The notes: generated by a model not told the origin, from the letters alone. A stretch of DNA of 64,000 nt from Geobacteraceae bacterium (GCA_016720395.1 JADKKR010000002.1:124001-188000), one strand, 5' to 3'. Positions 34,334-43,199 are shown, counted from the first letter of the stretch. A program made the numbers and translations.

Positions 34334-35860
34334 ATGATGAAGCATGTCAATAGCGAAAAGCCGATTGCGCCAACTGCACTGTCAATCGGTTGTTTGTTGG
34401 TTCTGGTCCAACTGCTCATCTTGCCTGGTTTTGCCGTGGCCGGCGTTGCGGTTGATTGCAAAGGCTCGGAGGCTGCCTATCGAGCCCAAGGTATCCCGTG
34501 CACGTGCGTCAATGGACAGATTGTCTGTACCGGAACGGCAAAGCCCAAGGTTGGGGGCAGCAAGGGGTTGTCCAGTGCGGCGCAGATGAAGGGGATGGTG
34601 TTCGGAGCGGTGTTCGAGAGCGTGCTTACTTCACTCTTTGCCACGCCGCAGGACAGCCAGGCGGACATCCAGGCCGCCCAGCAGCGGGCCGCCGAACTTG
34701 CCTGGCAGCAGGAGCAGGAGCGGCAGGCGAGGGAGGCCGCCGCCCAGGCCGCCTACGACCGGATGATGCAGTCCTACAAGCAGCTGGACGATGCGGCGGC
34801 TGCGAGTTTCAAGACAATTTCCGACTCCAACCTGTCGTTCAAGGGCTTGGATGGCGACTATGAGACCATGGCGGCCAATGCACGCAAACCGTTCGATACC
34901 GCTGGGGACCTGGTGCCGCCGCCGGTCCCGCCAGACCCGGGAGTGCCGACGCAATTTTTCGGCGATACAATGCCGCTGTCCGACATCAAACTGTTGGCCA
35001 ATCCAGAAAACGATCCACGGGTGGCCGATCTGCGGGAGGCGAACAGTTATGTAGTGCAAAGCATCAAGACCGATGAGGAGAAAATGGATTCTGCAGTCAG
35101 GAAACAGCAAGACAAACAGGCCAAGACAAGCAAAACAAAAGAGCAATGCGTTGCTCTGGCCAAAAAACTAGACGGATTCCTAGCCCAGCGAAACCGGTTC
35201 CAGAAGACCATCTATCAGGGGCAGGAACAGTTGAACGTATGGGAGGAGGCCAATCGGGCCGCCTTGGTCAACGCCGCCAAGGACGGATTCGAGTATTTTG
35301 CAGGGATATTCCTAGAGGTACTCAAGGATCGGGCAGAGTATGCGGAAACGGTTCTGCAGAGGATCAACGCTCAACGAGAGAATCTGGCTCGGGCCGGCTA
35401 CAACATATCTGCCTATGAGGCAAAACTTAACCGATTCAAGGCAATTGGCACGGCTTCGGACAACATCGCCAAGGCTAACGACTGGCAAACCATGATGAAG
35501 GACGGTATATCGAGTCTGGTGGCACAGCTGTCTTCATCAAACGATGAAATCAAGGCGATGATGGAAGAACCGATCATGCAGCAACTCTTTACTACCGAAA
35601 GTCCGCGCTTGAACCTGCTGCTCGATATCTCGAAAATGGCGGCTGCCGAAAAGGTATTCGGCAAATGGGTCGCCAGACAAGTGCCGATAATCGGTATGGT
35701 TGAAATCACTATCAAGCAGACATACAACGCAACCGACTGGTTTCTGAGTTTTAAACGAATAACCGAGGCAAACAATATCAACGGCCAGATCATGACGTCA
35801 GCCAGATCGCTGCAGCACCATATCGATGAAACCTATACTGAACTGCAGCAGTGTAATTAA
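34334..35860 (+). CDS. exported coiled-coil-rich hypothetical protein of the island cassette
   Basis: 508 residues from the ATG preceded by TTGGGGA. A signal peptide or anchor covers residues about 15-38. A small cysteine segment (CTCVNGQIVC near 57) follows, then an Ala/Gln-rich coiled coil (about 110-160), a Pro-rich linker near 200-215 (VPPPVPPDPG) and a mostly helical C-terminal half. No family recognised. It lacks the TPR module of its three neighbours but is encoded in the same run, so it may be their partner. Last gene before the right att repeat. Confidence 0.65.
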   Translation: MMKHVNSEKPIAPTALSIGCLLVLVQLLILPGFAVAGVAVDCKGSEAAYRAQGIPCTCVNGQIVCTGTAKPKVGGSKGLSSAAQMKGMVFGAVFESVLTSLFATPQDSQADIQAAQQRAAELAWQQEQERQAREAAAQAAYDRMMQSYKQLDDAAAASFKTISDSNLSFKGLDGDYETMAANARKPFDTAGDLVPPPVPPDPGVPTQFFGDTMPLSDIKLLANPENDPRVADLREANSYVVQSIKTDEEKMDSAVRKQQDKQAKTSKTKEQCVALAKKLDGFLAQRNRFQKTIYQGQEQLNVWEEANRAALVNAAKDGFEYFAGIFLEVLKDRAEYAETVLQRINAQRENLARAGYNISAYEAKLNRFKAIGTASDNIAKANDWQTMMKDGISSLVAQLSSSNDEIKAMMEEPIMQQLFTTESPRLNLLLDISKMAAAEKVFGKWVARQVPIIGMVEITIKQTYNATDWFLSFKRITEANNINGQIMTSARSLQHHIDETYTELQQCN

Positions 35861-36002
35861 ACTAGGCGATGAAAGTTCTTTGGTGAGGATAATTCAAATC
35901 ATCCTACTGGACGGCTTCTAGCATGTAAATTAATCTGCTTCCTATGAAAGTGCCTTTCAATAGGAAAAAATATGAATAATATAAAATAGTTAGAGCATAT
36001 TT

Positions 36003-36065
36003 CTACGAATCCGTAGGTCGGGAGTTCGAATCTCTCCAAGCGCGCCAATAAAATAAAGGGGTTAC
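36003..36065 (+). repeat. right attachment-site direct repeat (attR)
   Basis: 63 bases identical to 29790-29852, the 3' part of tRNA-Arg plus flank. The sequence upstream of it does not complete a tRNA, so this is the displaced 3' end left by integration. A terminator with a different loop (GGGGTTACAG/CTGTAGCCCC, TTTTT, to 36088) follows. Confidence 0.88.
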
Positions 36066-36088
36066 AGTCAAAAGCTGTAGCCCCTTTT

Positions 36089-36587
36089 TGTTTTTAAATC
36101 TTCATAGGGTCAATATAGGGTCAGTTGCTACGAATATAATTTATTGGCGGCCTTGCTATCCGCTGGACGATTCAAAGCATTACTACCGCCCGCCATACAA
36201 CCACTCCCAGAAGATGCAGATGTATGAATCAGTTTGTTGAACGGCTGCAATGAACAATGACGGACGGAACAAAAGCCAGGTTCACCCTCCATAATTCCCG
36301 CTATAAATATTTTTTATTGTAAGAATTTCCTGACAGACACTCATCCGATACTTATTTATTGTAAATACCTAATGGCAATTTCTAATAGCTGTCAGTGAAA
36401 ACTGGTGGTCATGAGGTAATTATATGGTGGGTTTGCATCTGGAGCGATTTGTTTGAAATGGTATTCTGGTTGCTGCCCTTTATGAGTACGATTTCTTTGT
36501 AGGTTTAGTTGGAAGTAATTTTACGATGTTCGATCCCTATTTTAATACTCAATGTTTTTCTAAATCATGTCGTGAAAGGTGGAGGAT
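36089..36587. other. AT-rich non-coding region right of the island
   Basis: About 500 bases without a supportable gene on either strand. Low GC relative to the nif region suggests acquired or decaying DNA. The last 100 bases probably carry the promoter of the cysteine-rich protein gene. Confidence 0.45.
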
Positions 36588-37478
36588 ATGACAATTAAAT
36601 GCAATATCCTTTTCAAAAAATATTCAACTGCCATCAGTAACAGGGCGCATCAAATGAGCGGAGGGTTCATTCCCATGACGTCTAAAGTTGTTTTTATCAT
36701 AACTATGGTGTTTTTCGGCTCATTATGCCTTAAGCCTGCAATTTCCAGTGCTGCAGATGTCGTAAGGAAATCGACGGTCAACTCCTCCTCAACAGTATTT
36801 TCGCCTGATATCCTGGATGCCTATGATGATCCTGCAACTGTGGACACGGATGAGCTACTTTGTCATGACGGGATCTACATAAATCCAAATACGGGAATGT
36901 TAACAAGGAAATTCGACAAGCCTCTCGACATTAAGCTTTCCGGAGGATATGACGCCGGTTTGAACTTTGTCACCGGCAGTACAACAATATACGGCAATAT
37001 TGCCATATCCGGCGGGAAGGTAACCGTGAGCAACATTGCGCTTACCAGCTGCGTTGATTGCAGTCCCTGTGCTTCTTATCTCTCCTCAGCAGATTGCGCT
37101 TACAATGCAGCCTGCGCATGGGATTCCACAAACAACATATGCGTAGGTCCATGCGTATATTCTGAGTGGAGTGAACCGTCACCTTGCACAGCTGCGTGCA
37201 ACGGGGGGACCCAAACATCAACACGGACAGTAATCTATCCAGGCGCAGCCTTTTGTACCGCCCCGCTCGTGAAAACAGAATCGTGTAACACTACCCCCTG
37301 CGTCTGCGAACAGCTCAAGGACCCGCTCACATGTACACGTGCGAACTGCGAATGGTGGGACGGAAGCTGTATTACCCCCGGCACTGGTCTATCATGCTCT
37401 GAATTAGATGAAGAAGAATGCCTCGCTAATGAACCAAGTTGCCTATGGGTCGGCGTCTGCCTCGCCAATGAAGGATAA
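36588..37478 (+). CDS. exported cysteine-rich protein with thrombospondin-1-like and PSI-like segments
   Basis: About 296 residues. A hydrophobic export signal lies at about 34-56, ending in SSAAD. Residues about 90-155 are a beta-rich part without cysteines. The C-terminal half has over 20 cysteines. One stretch, YSEWSEPSPCTAACNGGTQ followed by ESCNTTPC, fits the thrombospondin type-1 pattern W-x5-C-x3-C-x2-G. Three short repeats of the form C-x(5-9)-C-x(4-6)-C-x-W-x(4-8)-C resemble PSI/plexin repeats (about 172-193, 241-262 and 271-292). Probably a disulphide-rich surface or secreted protein. Lower GC than the flanks suggests transfer. Confidence 0.65.
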   Translation: MTIKCNILFKKYSTAISNRAHQMSGGFIPMTSKVVFIITMVFFGSLCLKPAISSAADVVRKSTVNSSSTVFSPDILDAYDDPATVDTDELLCHDGIYINPNTGMLTRKFDKPLDIKLSGGYDAGLNFVTGSTTIYGNIAISGGKVTVSNIALTSCVDCSPCASYLSSADCAYNAACAWDSTNNICVGPCVYSEWSEPSPCTAACNGGTQTSTRTVIYPGAAFCTAPLVKTESCNTTPCVCEQLKDPLTCTRANCEWWDGSCITPGTGLSCSELDEEECLANEPSCLWVGVCLANEG

Positions 37479-37957
37479 TATTGAACTTCAGAAAACCGAA
37501 ACGTTATTTACACAATCAGATTGACAGGCCCGGAAAGGCGGCAAGGTATCCCTTAACCGCCTCCCTGTAACGTTTCATAATAAGTGGCAAGGTCTCTGTG
37601 GGTTACCCACAGTTATTTCCTACAGAAGGCTGTACGGCATCCTCCAGAACATTCCCTTACACAATCCTTTGAGCAGTCCAATGTCATTTGCCTCTGAACG
37701 GCATGTATGGGAATAGTGGGCATTGCTTTATGCCACAGGACTCCGCTCCGTCTGAGTTAGACCGTCTCAACAATCATAACACTTGGCTTAACCATTTCTG
37801 GCAGGTACCAAGACATTCGGGAAGATAGGAAGGTTGCTTTTGAATAGGTAGATTTAATAACTGGTCCCATGTTAAGAAAACAGCTATCGTTCACTTTGAT
37901 ATACAATCTTTTCCCTACGCTATCCCTGCAGGGCTTCAATACCGCTGACGGAATTAA
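37479..37957. other. AT-rich region without supportable gene
   Basis: About 480 bases; short frames on both strands are not convincing. The right part leads into a decayed frame and may belong to the same former gene. Confidence 0.4.
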
Positions 37958-38272
37958 ACCCTTTGTGGCAGGATTCAATTTTCAGGAGATGACACTTTCA
38001 TCTATTCTGCCGTTGGAGTGACTGGTGGAATTTTAACATCGAATGTTACACCCGTATTTTGTAATAACTCAGCCCGCTGGAATGGGGTTAAGCTCCACTC
38101 ATAAAGCCCTGCTGGCTCCCTGTGGCCCTTTTACGTTCATCTAAATGTACCTAATAAATGGGGAGTTGATTGTTTATCTTTTAATATAATTATGGACCCA
38201 GTAAATCCAGGTCATATTTTAGCAGTAAATGCACTTCCAGGAGCACCAGACTCTTTTGTGCCTGATTGCTAA
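37958..38272 (+). pseudogene. degraded gene fragment with internal stop
   Basis: One frame reads as protein on both sides of an internal TAA at 38102-38104: before it TFIYSAVGVTGGILTSN and ARWNGVKLHS, after it SPAGSLWPFYVHLNVPNKWG and VNALPGAPDSFVPDC, then a second stop at 38270. A protein-like stretch in another frame immediately upstream (FNTADGIKPFVAGFNF) suggests an additional frameshift. No family recognised. Probably a relic of an exported protein. Confidence 0.45.
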
Positions 38273-38337
38273 CTCCTCTGTGATGGAGGTCGTGATGTGC
38301 AGGCAAGGGACATGCAGAGAAGCCTGCAGCCGTAAAA

Positions 38338-38979
38338 TCAGAATGCAATATTCCCGGCAACTATCGAATAAAGACCGAAGGCGATCAGGATGCCCCCGGT
38401 TATATAGCGCAGAATCACGTCATGCTTTAGCATGCCCTTGATCCTGTTCTGCAACAGTTGTGACGAATAACCGACTGCCAGCATCGGCAGGGCCAGACCG
38501 AGGGAATAGAAACCAAGCAATATTATGCCGCTTGCCAACTGCCCACCAGTCGCAACCATGGCAAGTGTACTCGAGAGAAACGGCCCGACACACGGGACCC
38601 AGATAACTCCGAGCGCCAGGCCGAGAATCAGACCACCGATACGTCCTTCACCCTTGACCCGGATATTGGAAAGCCGGTAGAAACGCTTGAAGATGCTTAC
38701 GTCAAACATGACCATCAATCCCATGATAACAATTACCGATGCACCGGTTATTTCAATGTACCGGGTTTTCCCGATCAAGAGCGCTCCGAAGAGTGAAGAG
38801 ATCGCCCCCATAGCCATGAAAGACAGGGAAAGGCCAACTACTACGAACAGCGGGCGGAGGCGGTCATTGCGTTCTGCCCCCGCCATGATGATCGGGATGA
38901 CCGGAAGAACGCAGGGCGAAAGCACGCTTGCCAGACCTGCTCCGATGGCCATGATTATGTTTATGATGCTGAAATCCAT
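38338..38979 (-). CDS. CcdA/DsbD-like transmembrane thiol-redox protein
   Basis: 213 residues with six membrane segments. The two conserved cysteine motifs of the family are present, SPCVLPVIP in the first segment and VPCVGPFLS in the fourth. Such proteins carry electrons from cytoplasmic thioredoxin across the membrane to extracytoplasmic thiol proteins or cytochrome c assembly. Its start overlaps the stop of the thioredoxin-like gene (TAATG), so the pair is translationally coupled and presumably works together. Confidence 0.86.
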   Translation of the reverse strand: MDFSIINIIMAIGAGLASVLSPCVLPVIPIIMAGAERNDRLRPLFVVVGLSLSFMAMGAISSLFGALLIGKTRYIEITGASVIVIMGLMVMFDVSIFKRFYRLSNIRVKGEGRIGGLILGLALGVIWVPCVGPFLSSTLAMVATGGQLASGIILLGFYSLGLALPMLAVGYSSQLLQNRIKGMLKHDVILRYITGGILIAFGLYSIVAGNIAF

Positions 38980-39380
38980 TATTTTAACCTGTCCAGTGCT
39001 GACGTCAGGGTCTCGTTTGTCTGGATGCCGGGGGGGAACACACGGCCGATAGTGCCGTTTTTGTCCACCAGAACCAGTGACGGCAGACTCCTGACCCCGT
39101 AATCGTAAAAGGCCTTCTGATCGTTCTGGTTCATGGCATTCACACTGACAATGTTAAAGCCGGCCTTTTTATCTTGCAGCAGTTTGTCGAGGATTGCTTT
39201 TTGAGCCTTGCAAGGTCCCCCGTATGGGTTCTGAAAAAATACGAGTGTTGCTTTCCCGTTGGAGCCGATGGTTTGCTTCAGCTCCGGTGTGCTGAGCGGG
39301 GCCGGTGTGGCACCAGCCACCGCAACACCTGCTGAGGTCAGTGCTGCTGCTGTCAGAATGGTACATATAACGTTTCTCAT
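38979..39380 (-). CDS. periplasmic thioredoxin-fold protein with a single active-site cysteine
   Basis: 133 residues. Signal peptide of about 22 residues (ends AVAGA). Thioredoxin-fold features follow: LVFFQNPYGGPCKAQKAIL, then GVRSLPSLVLVDKNG with the cis-proline. The usual CxxC is changed: the first cysteine position is Gly/Tyr (PYGGPC), leaving one cysteine, the only one in the mature protein. It could act by mixed-disulphide chemistry, as a binding protein, or be reduced by its CcdA-like neighbour. Position in an operon with a permease and rhodanese suggests sulphur or arsenic redox chemistry (inference). Confidence 0.78.
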   Translation of the reverse strand: MRNVICTILTAAALTSAGVAVAGATPAPLSTPELKQTIGSNGKATLVFFQNPYGGPCKAQKAILDKLLQDKKAGFNIVSVNAMNQNDQKAFYDYGVRSLPSLVLVDKNGTIGRVFPPGIQTNETLTSALDRLK

Positions 39381-39409
39381 AGTTCCTCCTTAATTGAGTT
39401 TTTAGCAGA

Positions 39410-40378
39410 TCAGCTTGCATCCTTGCCGAAGATCCCATTTGTAAGTTTTACATACCAGGCTGCGGATTGAACCTGGAAGATATAGGCCATTGCGATTACC
39501 AGCGCGGCATCAGAACCGGCTGTGCCGAAGGCATTCATGGCAACAGCCAGAGCGATTGAGAGGTTGCGCATGACCGTGCCATAGACAAGTGCAATGGCAT
39601 CACCGCGCTTCAGGAACAGTTTCCCCACGATGGTGCTGAGCAGATAGTTGAATCCGTAGAGAAAAACCAGCGGCAGGGCAATTCGAATCAGGGCATCCGG
39701 TGCAGCCATGATGGCGCGTGCCTTGAGGGCTATGGCTATGAACACGATACCCAGAACGCCGATTGTAGACAGTCCCGGGAAGCGTGGTGCCCATGTATCC
39801 TGAAATACTTTTGGGGTATGGCGCTTGATCAGCCACTGTTGGGTGACATAGCCGGCCAACAGTGGCAGGAACACGATAACGGCGATCTGCTTCATGACCG
39901 CCAGTGTGTCGACGGCTACATGCGCCCCCAATAACCACTGTACATAGAATGGCGTTGCCAGAGAGCCCAGAATAAGACCGACTACAGTCATCTTGACGGC
40001 CGCTTCCAGGTTGCCTTTGGCAAAGCCGGTCCATGAAATAGTCATCCCGCTGGTCGGCACCAGGGCCGCCAGTAAAAGCCCCAGCGCCATATAGGGCTGA
40101 TCCTCAAAAAAGAACCGACCGAGGCCATAGGCGACAAAAGGAACAATCGCAAAGTTGATAATCTGGGCCAAGAACTGGGCCTTGCCGTCACCGCCTTCCA
40201 TAACCTTTTTTAGCTTGAGGGTCACCATCATCGGGTAGACCATCAGAAAGGTGAAGGGGATAATCAATGCCTTCAGAAAACCGGCTTCGGTCTTTATACC
40301 AAAGGCAAATCCAGCAAGCATCATGACCGGGATTGCCAGCAGAAGATTCTTGTTCAGCTTTGCCAGAAGGCCCCACAT
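39410..40378 (-). CDS. Acr3/bile-acid symporter superfamily permease
   Basis: About 322 residues and roughly ten membrane segments. Family-like features are VPTSGMTISWTGFAKGN in the middle and VYGTVMRNLSIALAVAMNAFG towards the end, the two crossover regions of the BART/BASS fold. Relatives include the arsenite exporter Acr3, but the cysteine essential for arsenite in Acr3 is not obvious here, so substrate is open. The start overlaps the end of the DUF302-like gene (TGACATG). Confidence 0.75.
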   Translation of the reverse strand: MWGLLAKLNKNLLLAIPVMMLAGFAFGIKTEAGFLKALIIPFTFLMVYPMMVTLKLKKVMEGGDGKAQFLAQIINFAIVPFVAYGLGRFFFEDQPYMALGLLLAALVPTSGMTISWTGFAKGNLEAAVKMTVVGLILGSLATPFYVQWLLGAHVAVDTLAVMKQIAVIVFLPLLAGYVTQQWLIKRHTPKVFQDTWAPRFPGLSTIGVLGIVFIAIALKARAIMAAPDALIRIALPLVFLYGFNYLLSTIVGKLFLKRGDAIALVYGTVMRNLSIALAVAMNAFGTAGSDAALVIAMAYIFQVQSAAWYVKLTNGIFGKDAS

Positions 40379-40379
40379 G

Positions 40380-40790
40380 TCAGAGCGCCACATCAATCAT
40401 AACTTTGATCGCGGTGTAACTTTCGATCAGGGAATCGGCAAATGCCGCTTCACCGATCAGAGTCTCGATCATTGGACGGTTGTAAACGAGAAAGCGCACC
40501 TGAGTCCTGTTGCCCCGGGTAAAAACCATGACGAACTTGGGCATCAGGGCCGCCCGCTCCGGGTTGGTTTGCAGGCTTAACGCAGCCTTTTCCGGCTTGC
40601 AGATCTGGATCATGTGAAGATCGAATCCCTGAGCCACTTCCACCCCATGGGACCCGAACGTGTGCGCCATCTCCATACCGCTTTCATTGTGGATTATAAA
40701 TCCGCGCGATTCACCGGCGTTCTTCAGGTCTCTGACAAACTGCAGGAGAGGTTTCTCAGTTTCTTTCTGGTAAAGTTCTGCCCATTGCAT
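40380..40790 (-). CDS. DUF302-like protein
   Basis: 136 residues from the ATG preceded by GAGG with six-base spacing. The pattern RDLKNAGESRGFIIHNESGMEM ... HMIQICKPEKAALSLQTNPERAALMPKF ... VFTRG fits the DUF302 fold, shared by small proteins often found near sulphur-oxidation and metal-stress genes. No enzymatic function known. Part of the seven-gene minus-strand operon. Confidence 0.62.
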   Translation of the reverse strand: MQWAELYQKETEKPLLQFVRDLKNAGESRGFIIHNESGMEMAHTFGSHGVEVAQGFDLHMIQICKPEKAALSLQTNPERAALMPKFVMVFTRGNRTQVRFLVYNRPMIETLIGEAAFADSLIESYTAIKVMIDVAL

Positions 40791-40836
40791 TGTTGTCCTC
40801 ATTATCTATTTAATAGAGCGGCATAAATATGGTGAT

Positions 40837-41145
40837 TTACTTCTCCAGGGGACACCCGGCATGTCTCCATGTGGCCATATGCCCTTCAAGAAGTGTGACA
40901 TTACGATAGCCCAAAATACCCAGCAAACCCTTTGCAAGTTGTGCCCGCGGGCCGTGTTCACAGGTCACCACCAGTTCAGTGCCCTTGTCTGACGGGATGC
41001 GGGCAATCCGCAACAGGATCTTTAATGCCGGAGCGTGGATTGCTCCAGGTATATGACCACTCCGGAATTCGAAACCACTCCGGACATCGAGGACAGCAGG
41101 AGCCTGCCTGGACTTGATCCGTTTCAATAACTCCTGTTGTTGCAT
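40837..41145 (-). CDS. single-domain rhodanese-like protein
   Basis: 102 residues. Conserved rhodanese elements: VLDVRSGFEFRSGHIPGAIH near the N-terminus and the active-site loop CEHGPRAQLA with the catalytic cysteine, then GYRNVTLLEGHMATW. It transfers sulfane sulphur or serves as a thiol sensor in the cytoplasm. No signal peptide. It lies between a small membrane protein and the DUF302-like gene in the same operon. Confidence 0.9.
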   Translation of the reverse strand: MQQQELLKRIKSRQAPAVLDVRSGFEFRSGHIPGAIHAPALKILLRIARIPSDKGTELVVTCEHGPRAQLAKGLLGILGYRNVTLLEGHMATWRHAGCPLEK

Positions 41146-41172
41146 GTGGTCTCCTTTTGCAAAAGCACCCGC

Positions 41173-41391
41173 TTATCGTGCCGTGGTTCTGATGTCTTTA
41201 CCAATCCGGTACACAAGCAGTGCAAACGGCCATGCATGCCAAACCAGGTCGAAAATATCGACCGGTCTTTCCAGAGTGCCGGTCATGAGCATTCTGATCT
41301 TTTCCACAATATGCGGTTCCGGGATAAAGGGTGCAAACCCCAATAGCAAAACAAGCGGTATAAGGAATTTGTAGTCGAGAAGATTATTCAT
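41173..41391 (-). CDS. small membrane protein, unknown function
   Basis: 72 residues with two hydrophobic segments (about 8-24 and 48-62) and a VEKIRMLMTGTLERPVDIFD linker. Similar small proteins accompany rhodanese and redox genes in related bacteria, but I do not know a function. Spaced 27 bases from the rhodanese gene. Confidence 0.6.
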   Translation of the reverse strand: MNNLLDYKFLIPLVLLLGFAPFIPEPHIVEKIRMLMTGTLERPVDIFDLVWHAWPFALLVYRIGKDIRTTAR

Positions 41392-41566
41392 AAGAAGGCT
41401 TTCTCAGAACGTGTGGTTTTCCAGCGTCGCCAGGGTCGCATCGTCTCACCGACTAAAATGGTTTTGAGCACATCAGTCGGTACAAATCCTCAACGTGTTG
41501 CGGCGTGAACTGCGAGCAGGCATGTCTTTGGTTCATAGTAACGCCAGACCGGCGTTATTTTGGTCT

Positions 41567-41749
41567 TCAGCCACCACTGAAACAAGCTTTTGACGAGGAG
41601 ACAGCCCCCGCTGACGAAAAAGTCGAAAACTCTTTTTTGATCTCAGCTGACCCGCATGCAGGGCAACCGGTCGGTTGTGAGTTACTATCTTTCTGCAGTT
41701 TCTCAAATTGGCAGCCACATGTGATACATGAATACTCGAAAATCGGCAT
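41567..41749 (-). CDS. FmdB family zinc-ribbon regulatory protein
   Basis: 60 residues with the FmdB pattern: MPIFEYSC at the start, a CxxC pair (CITC) and a second pair (CPAC), then a Ser-rich tail ending CFSGG. Family members are small zinc-ribbon proteins of uncertain regulatory role. It is first in the minus-strand redox operon. Confidence 0.85.
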   Translation of the reverse strand: MPIFEYSCITCGCQFEKLQKDSNSQPTGCPACGSAEIKKEFSTFSSAGAVSSSKACFSGG

Positions 41750-42061
41750 AGCTTATCCCCTGAAATATATATTCATATATCACAATATAGTAATGGCAAA
41801 AGTCTCTGTCAATGTTAAATGTCGGTCCACTGCTCTGATCGCAATATATTCGTATCGTTCTTATTTTCAGTCATGCCGATTTTGGTTGGATAGTATTGCC
41901 TCTGCACCTGCTATAAAGGGCCATCTTTACATTTGTGATGAAGGGCGTGGTGCTTTCGAGTGTTTCCCCTGTTGACAAATTAAAACGCTCTCTATAAAAA
42001 TTGATATCATCTGTATAAAGAAACGGTCGTGATAACTTTCTTACTCTAAAGGGAAATCAAA
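41750..42061. other. intergenic region between FmdB and pilT-like genes
   Basis: About 310 AT-rich bases. On the plus strand TTGACA (41972-41977) and TATAAA (41993-41998), 15 bases apart, form a plausible sigma-70 promoter for the pilT-like gene. Nothing else is recognised. Confidence 0.45.
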
Positions 42062-43153
42062 ATGGACGCATTAACGTTCAAAAAACTGCTTGTTGCCGCC
42101 ACGCTTAAAAATGTGTCCGATATCCATTTGCAGGTTGGGGCAAGTCCGATGTTCAGGATTAACGGTGAACTTCTGCAGGTGAAGTATCATCCGCTTACTG
42201 CCAAGGAAACATACGCCATTGTCGATGAGATCCTGTCGCAGTCGATCATCCAGCTTCCCGCTTCCAATTCCCTTGCGGAACTTGATGTTGCCTATAACCT
42301 GGAAGGCCATGGCCGCTTCCGGGCCAATATTTACCTGCAGAGAGGGGCATATAACATCGTCCTGCGGGCAATTCCTGTTTTGATCAAGACCTTTGCACAG
42401 CTGAACCTCCCGCCGGTCCTTGAAAAAATCTCTCTGCTGCAGCGTGGCCTGGTCCTTGTGGTTGGCGCAACCGGCAACGGCAAATCAACCACCGTGGCTT
42501 CAATGCTCCAGTATATCAATACCACCCGCCGGTCCCATATCGTCACCATCGAAGAGCCGATCGAGTATGTTTTTGAAAATAAAATGTCGGTCATCAGCCA
42601 GCGCGAGGTCGGCGTGGATACGGAATCCTTCAGTAAAGCTACCGTAGCGGCCATGCGGCAGGACCCCGACGTTATTTTCGTGGGGGAAATGCGTGACAAA
42701 GAGACCGTAGATACGGTTCTCAAGGCAGCAGAGACGGGGCACCTGGTTATCTCCACCATGCACACCATGGACAGCATCAACGCCATCTCCCGGTTGGTCG
42801 CCTTTTACCCTGCCGATGAGGAGACAAACATCAGAAAACGGCTCTCAAACTGTCTCATGTCGATAATCGCCCAGCGTCTGATGCCCAAAAAGGATCGCAT
42901 CGGCAGAATCCCTGCGGTGGAGATCCTCTGGGTGACCCAGGGAATCCGGGATTGTATCTGCGACGCTTCCAAAACCGACGACATTCATTTATACATTGAA
43001 AAGGGCAGGGATATTTACGGGATGCAGACCTTTGACCAGCACATCCTGGCTCTGGTCAAGTCCGGCAAGATTGATATCGAAACGGCAAAACAGGCAACCA
43101 ACAAACCCGAAGAGCTCGAACGATCTCTGATGCTTGATAATAATTACGGCTAG
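42062..43153 (+). CDS. type IV pilus retraction ATPase (PilT/PilU family)
   Basis: 363 residues. N-terminal PAS-like part, then the secretion ATPase core: Walker A GATGNGKSTT near 136, Asp box IEEPIEYVF, Walker B RQDPDVIFVGEMRDKET and His box GHLVISTMHT. PilT hexamers depolymerise the pilus for twitching. The C-terminus lacks the AIRNLIRE motif of canonical PilT (here VTQGIRDCICD), so PilU or a PilT paralogue is possible. No other pilus gene is adjacent. A terminator follows directly. Confidence 0.88.
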   Translation: MDALTFKKLLVAATLKNVSDIHLQVGASPMFRINGELLQVKYHPLTAKETYAIVDEILSQSIIQLPASNSLAELDVAYNLEGHGRFRANIYLQRGAYNIVLRAIPVLIKTFAQLNLPPVLEKISLLQRGLVLVVGATGNGKSTTVASMLQYINTTRRSHIVTIEEPIEYVFENKMSVISQREVGVDTESFSKATVAAMRQDPDVIFVGEMRDKETVDTVLKAAETGHLVISTMHTMDSINAISRLVAFYPADEETNIRKRLSNCLMSIIAQRLMPKKDRIGRIPAVEILWVTQGIRDCICDASKTDDIHLYIEKGRDIYGMQTFDQHILALVKSGKIDIETAKQATNKPEELERSLMLDNNYG

Positions 43154-43199
43154 GTATATCGTTCGCAGAAGCAGGGGAGCGGTATCGTATGTAGCATCC

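Noticed and set aside
37757..37978. 73-codon minus-strand frame
   Set aside because: Overlaps the decayed plus-strand frame, with no ribosome binding site and no recognisable features.
41505..41975. 156-codon plus-strand frame across the FmdB gene
   Set aside because: Overlaps the conserved FmdB zinc-ribbon gene in antisense and has no family features.
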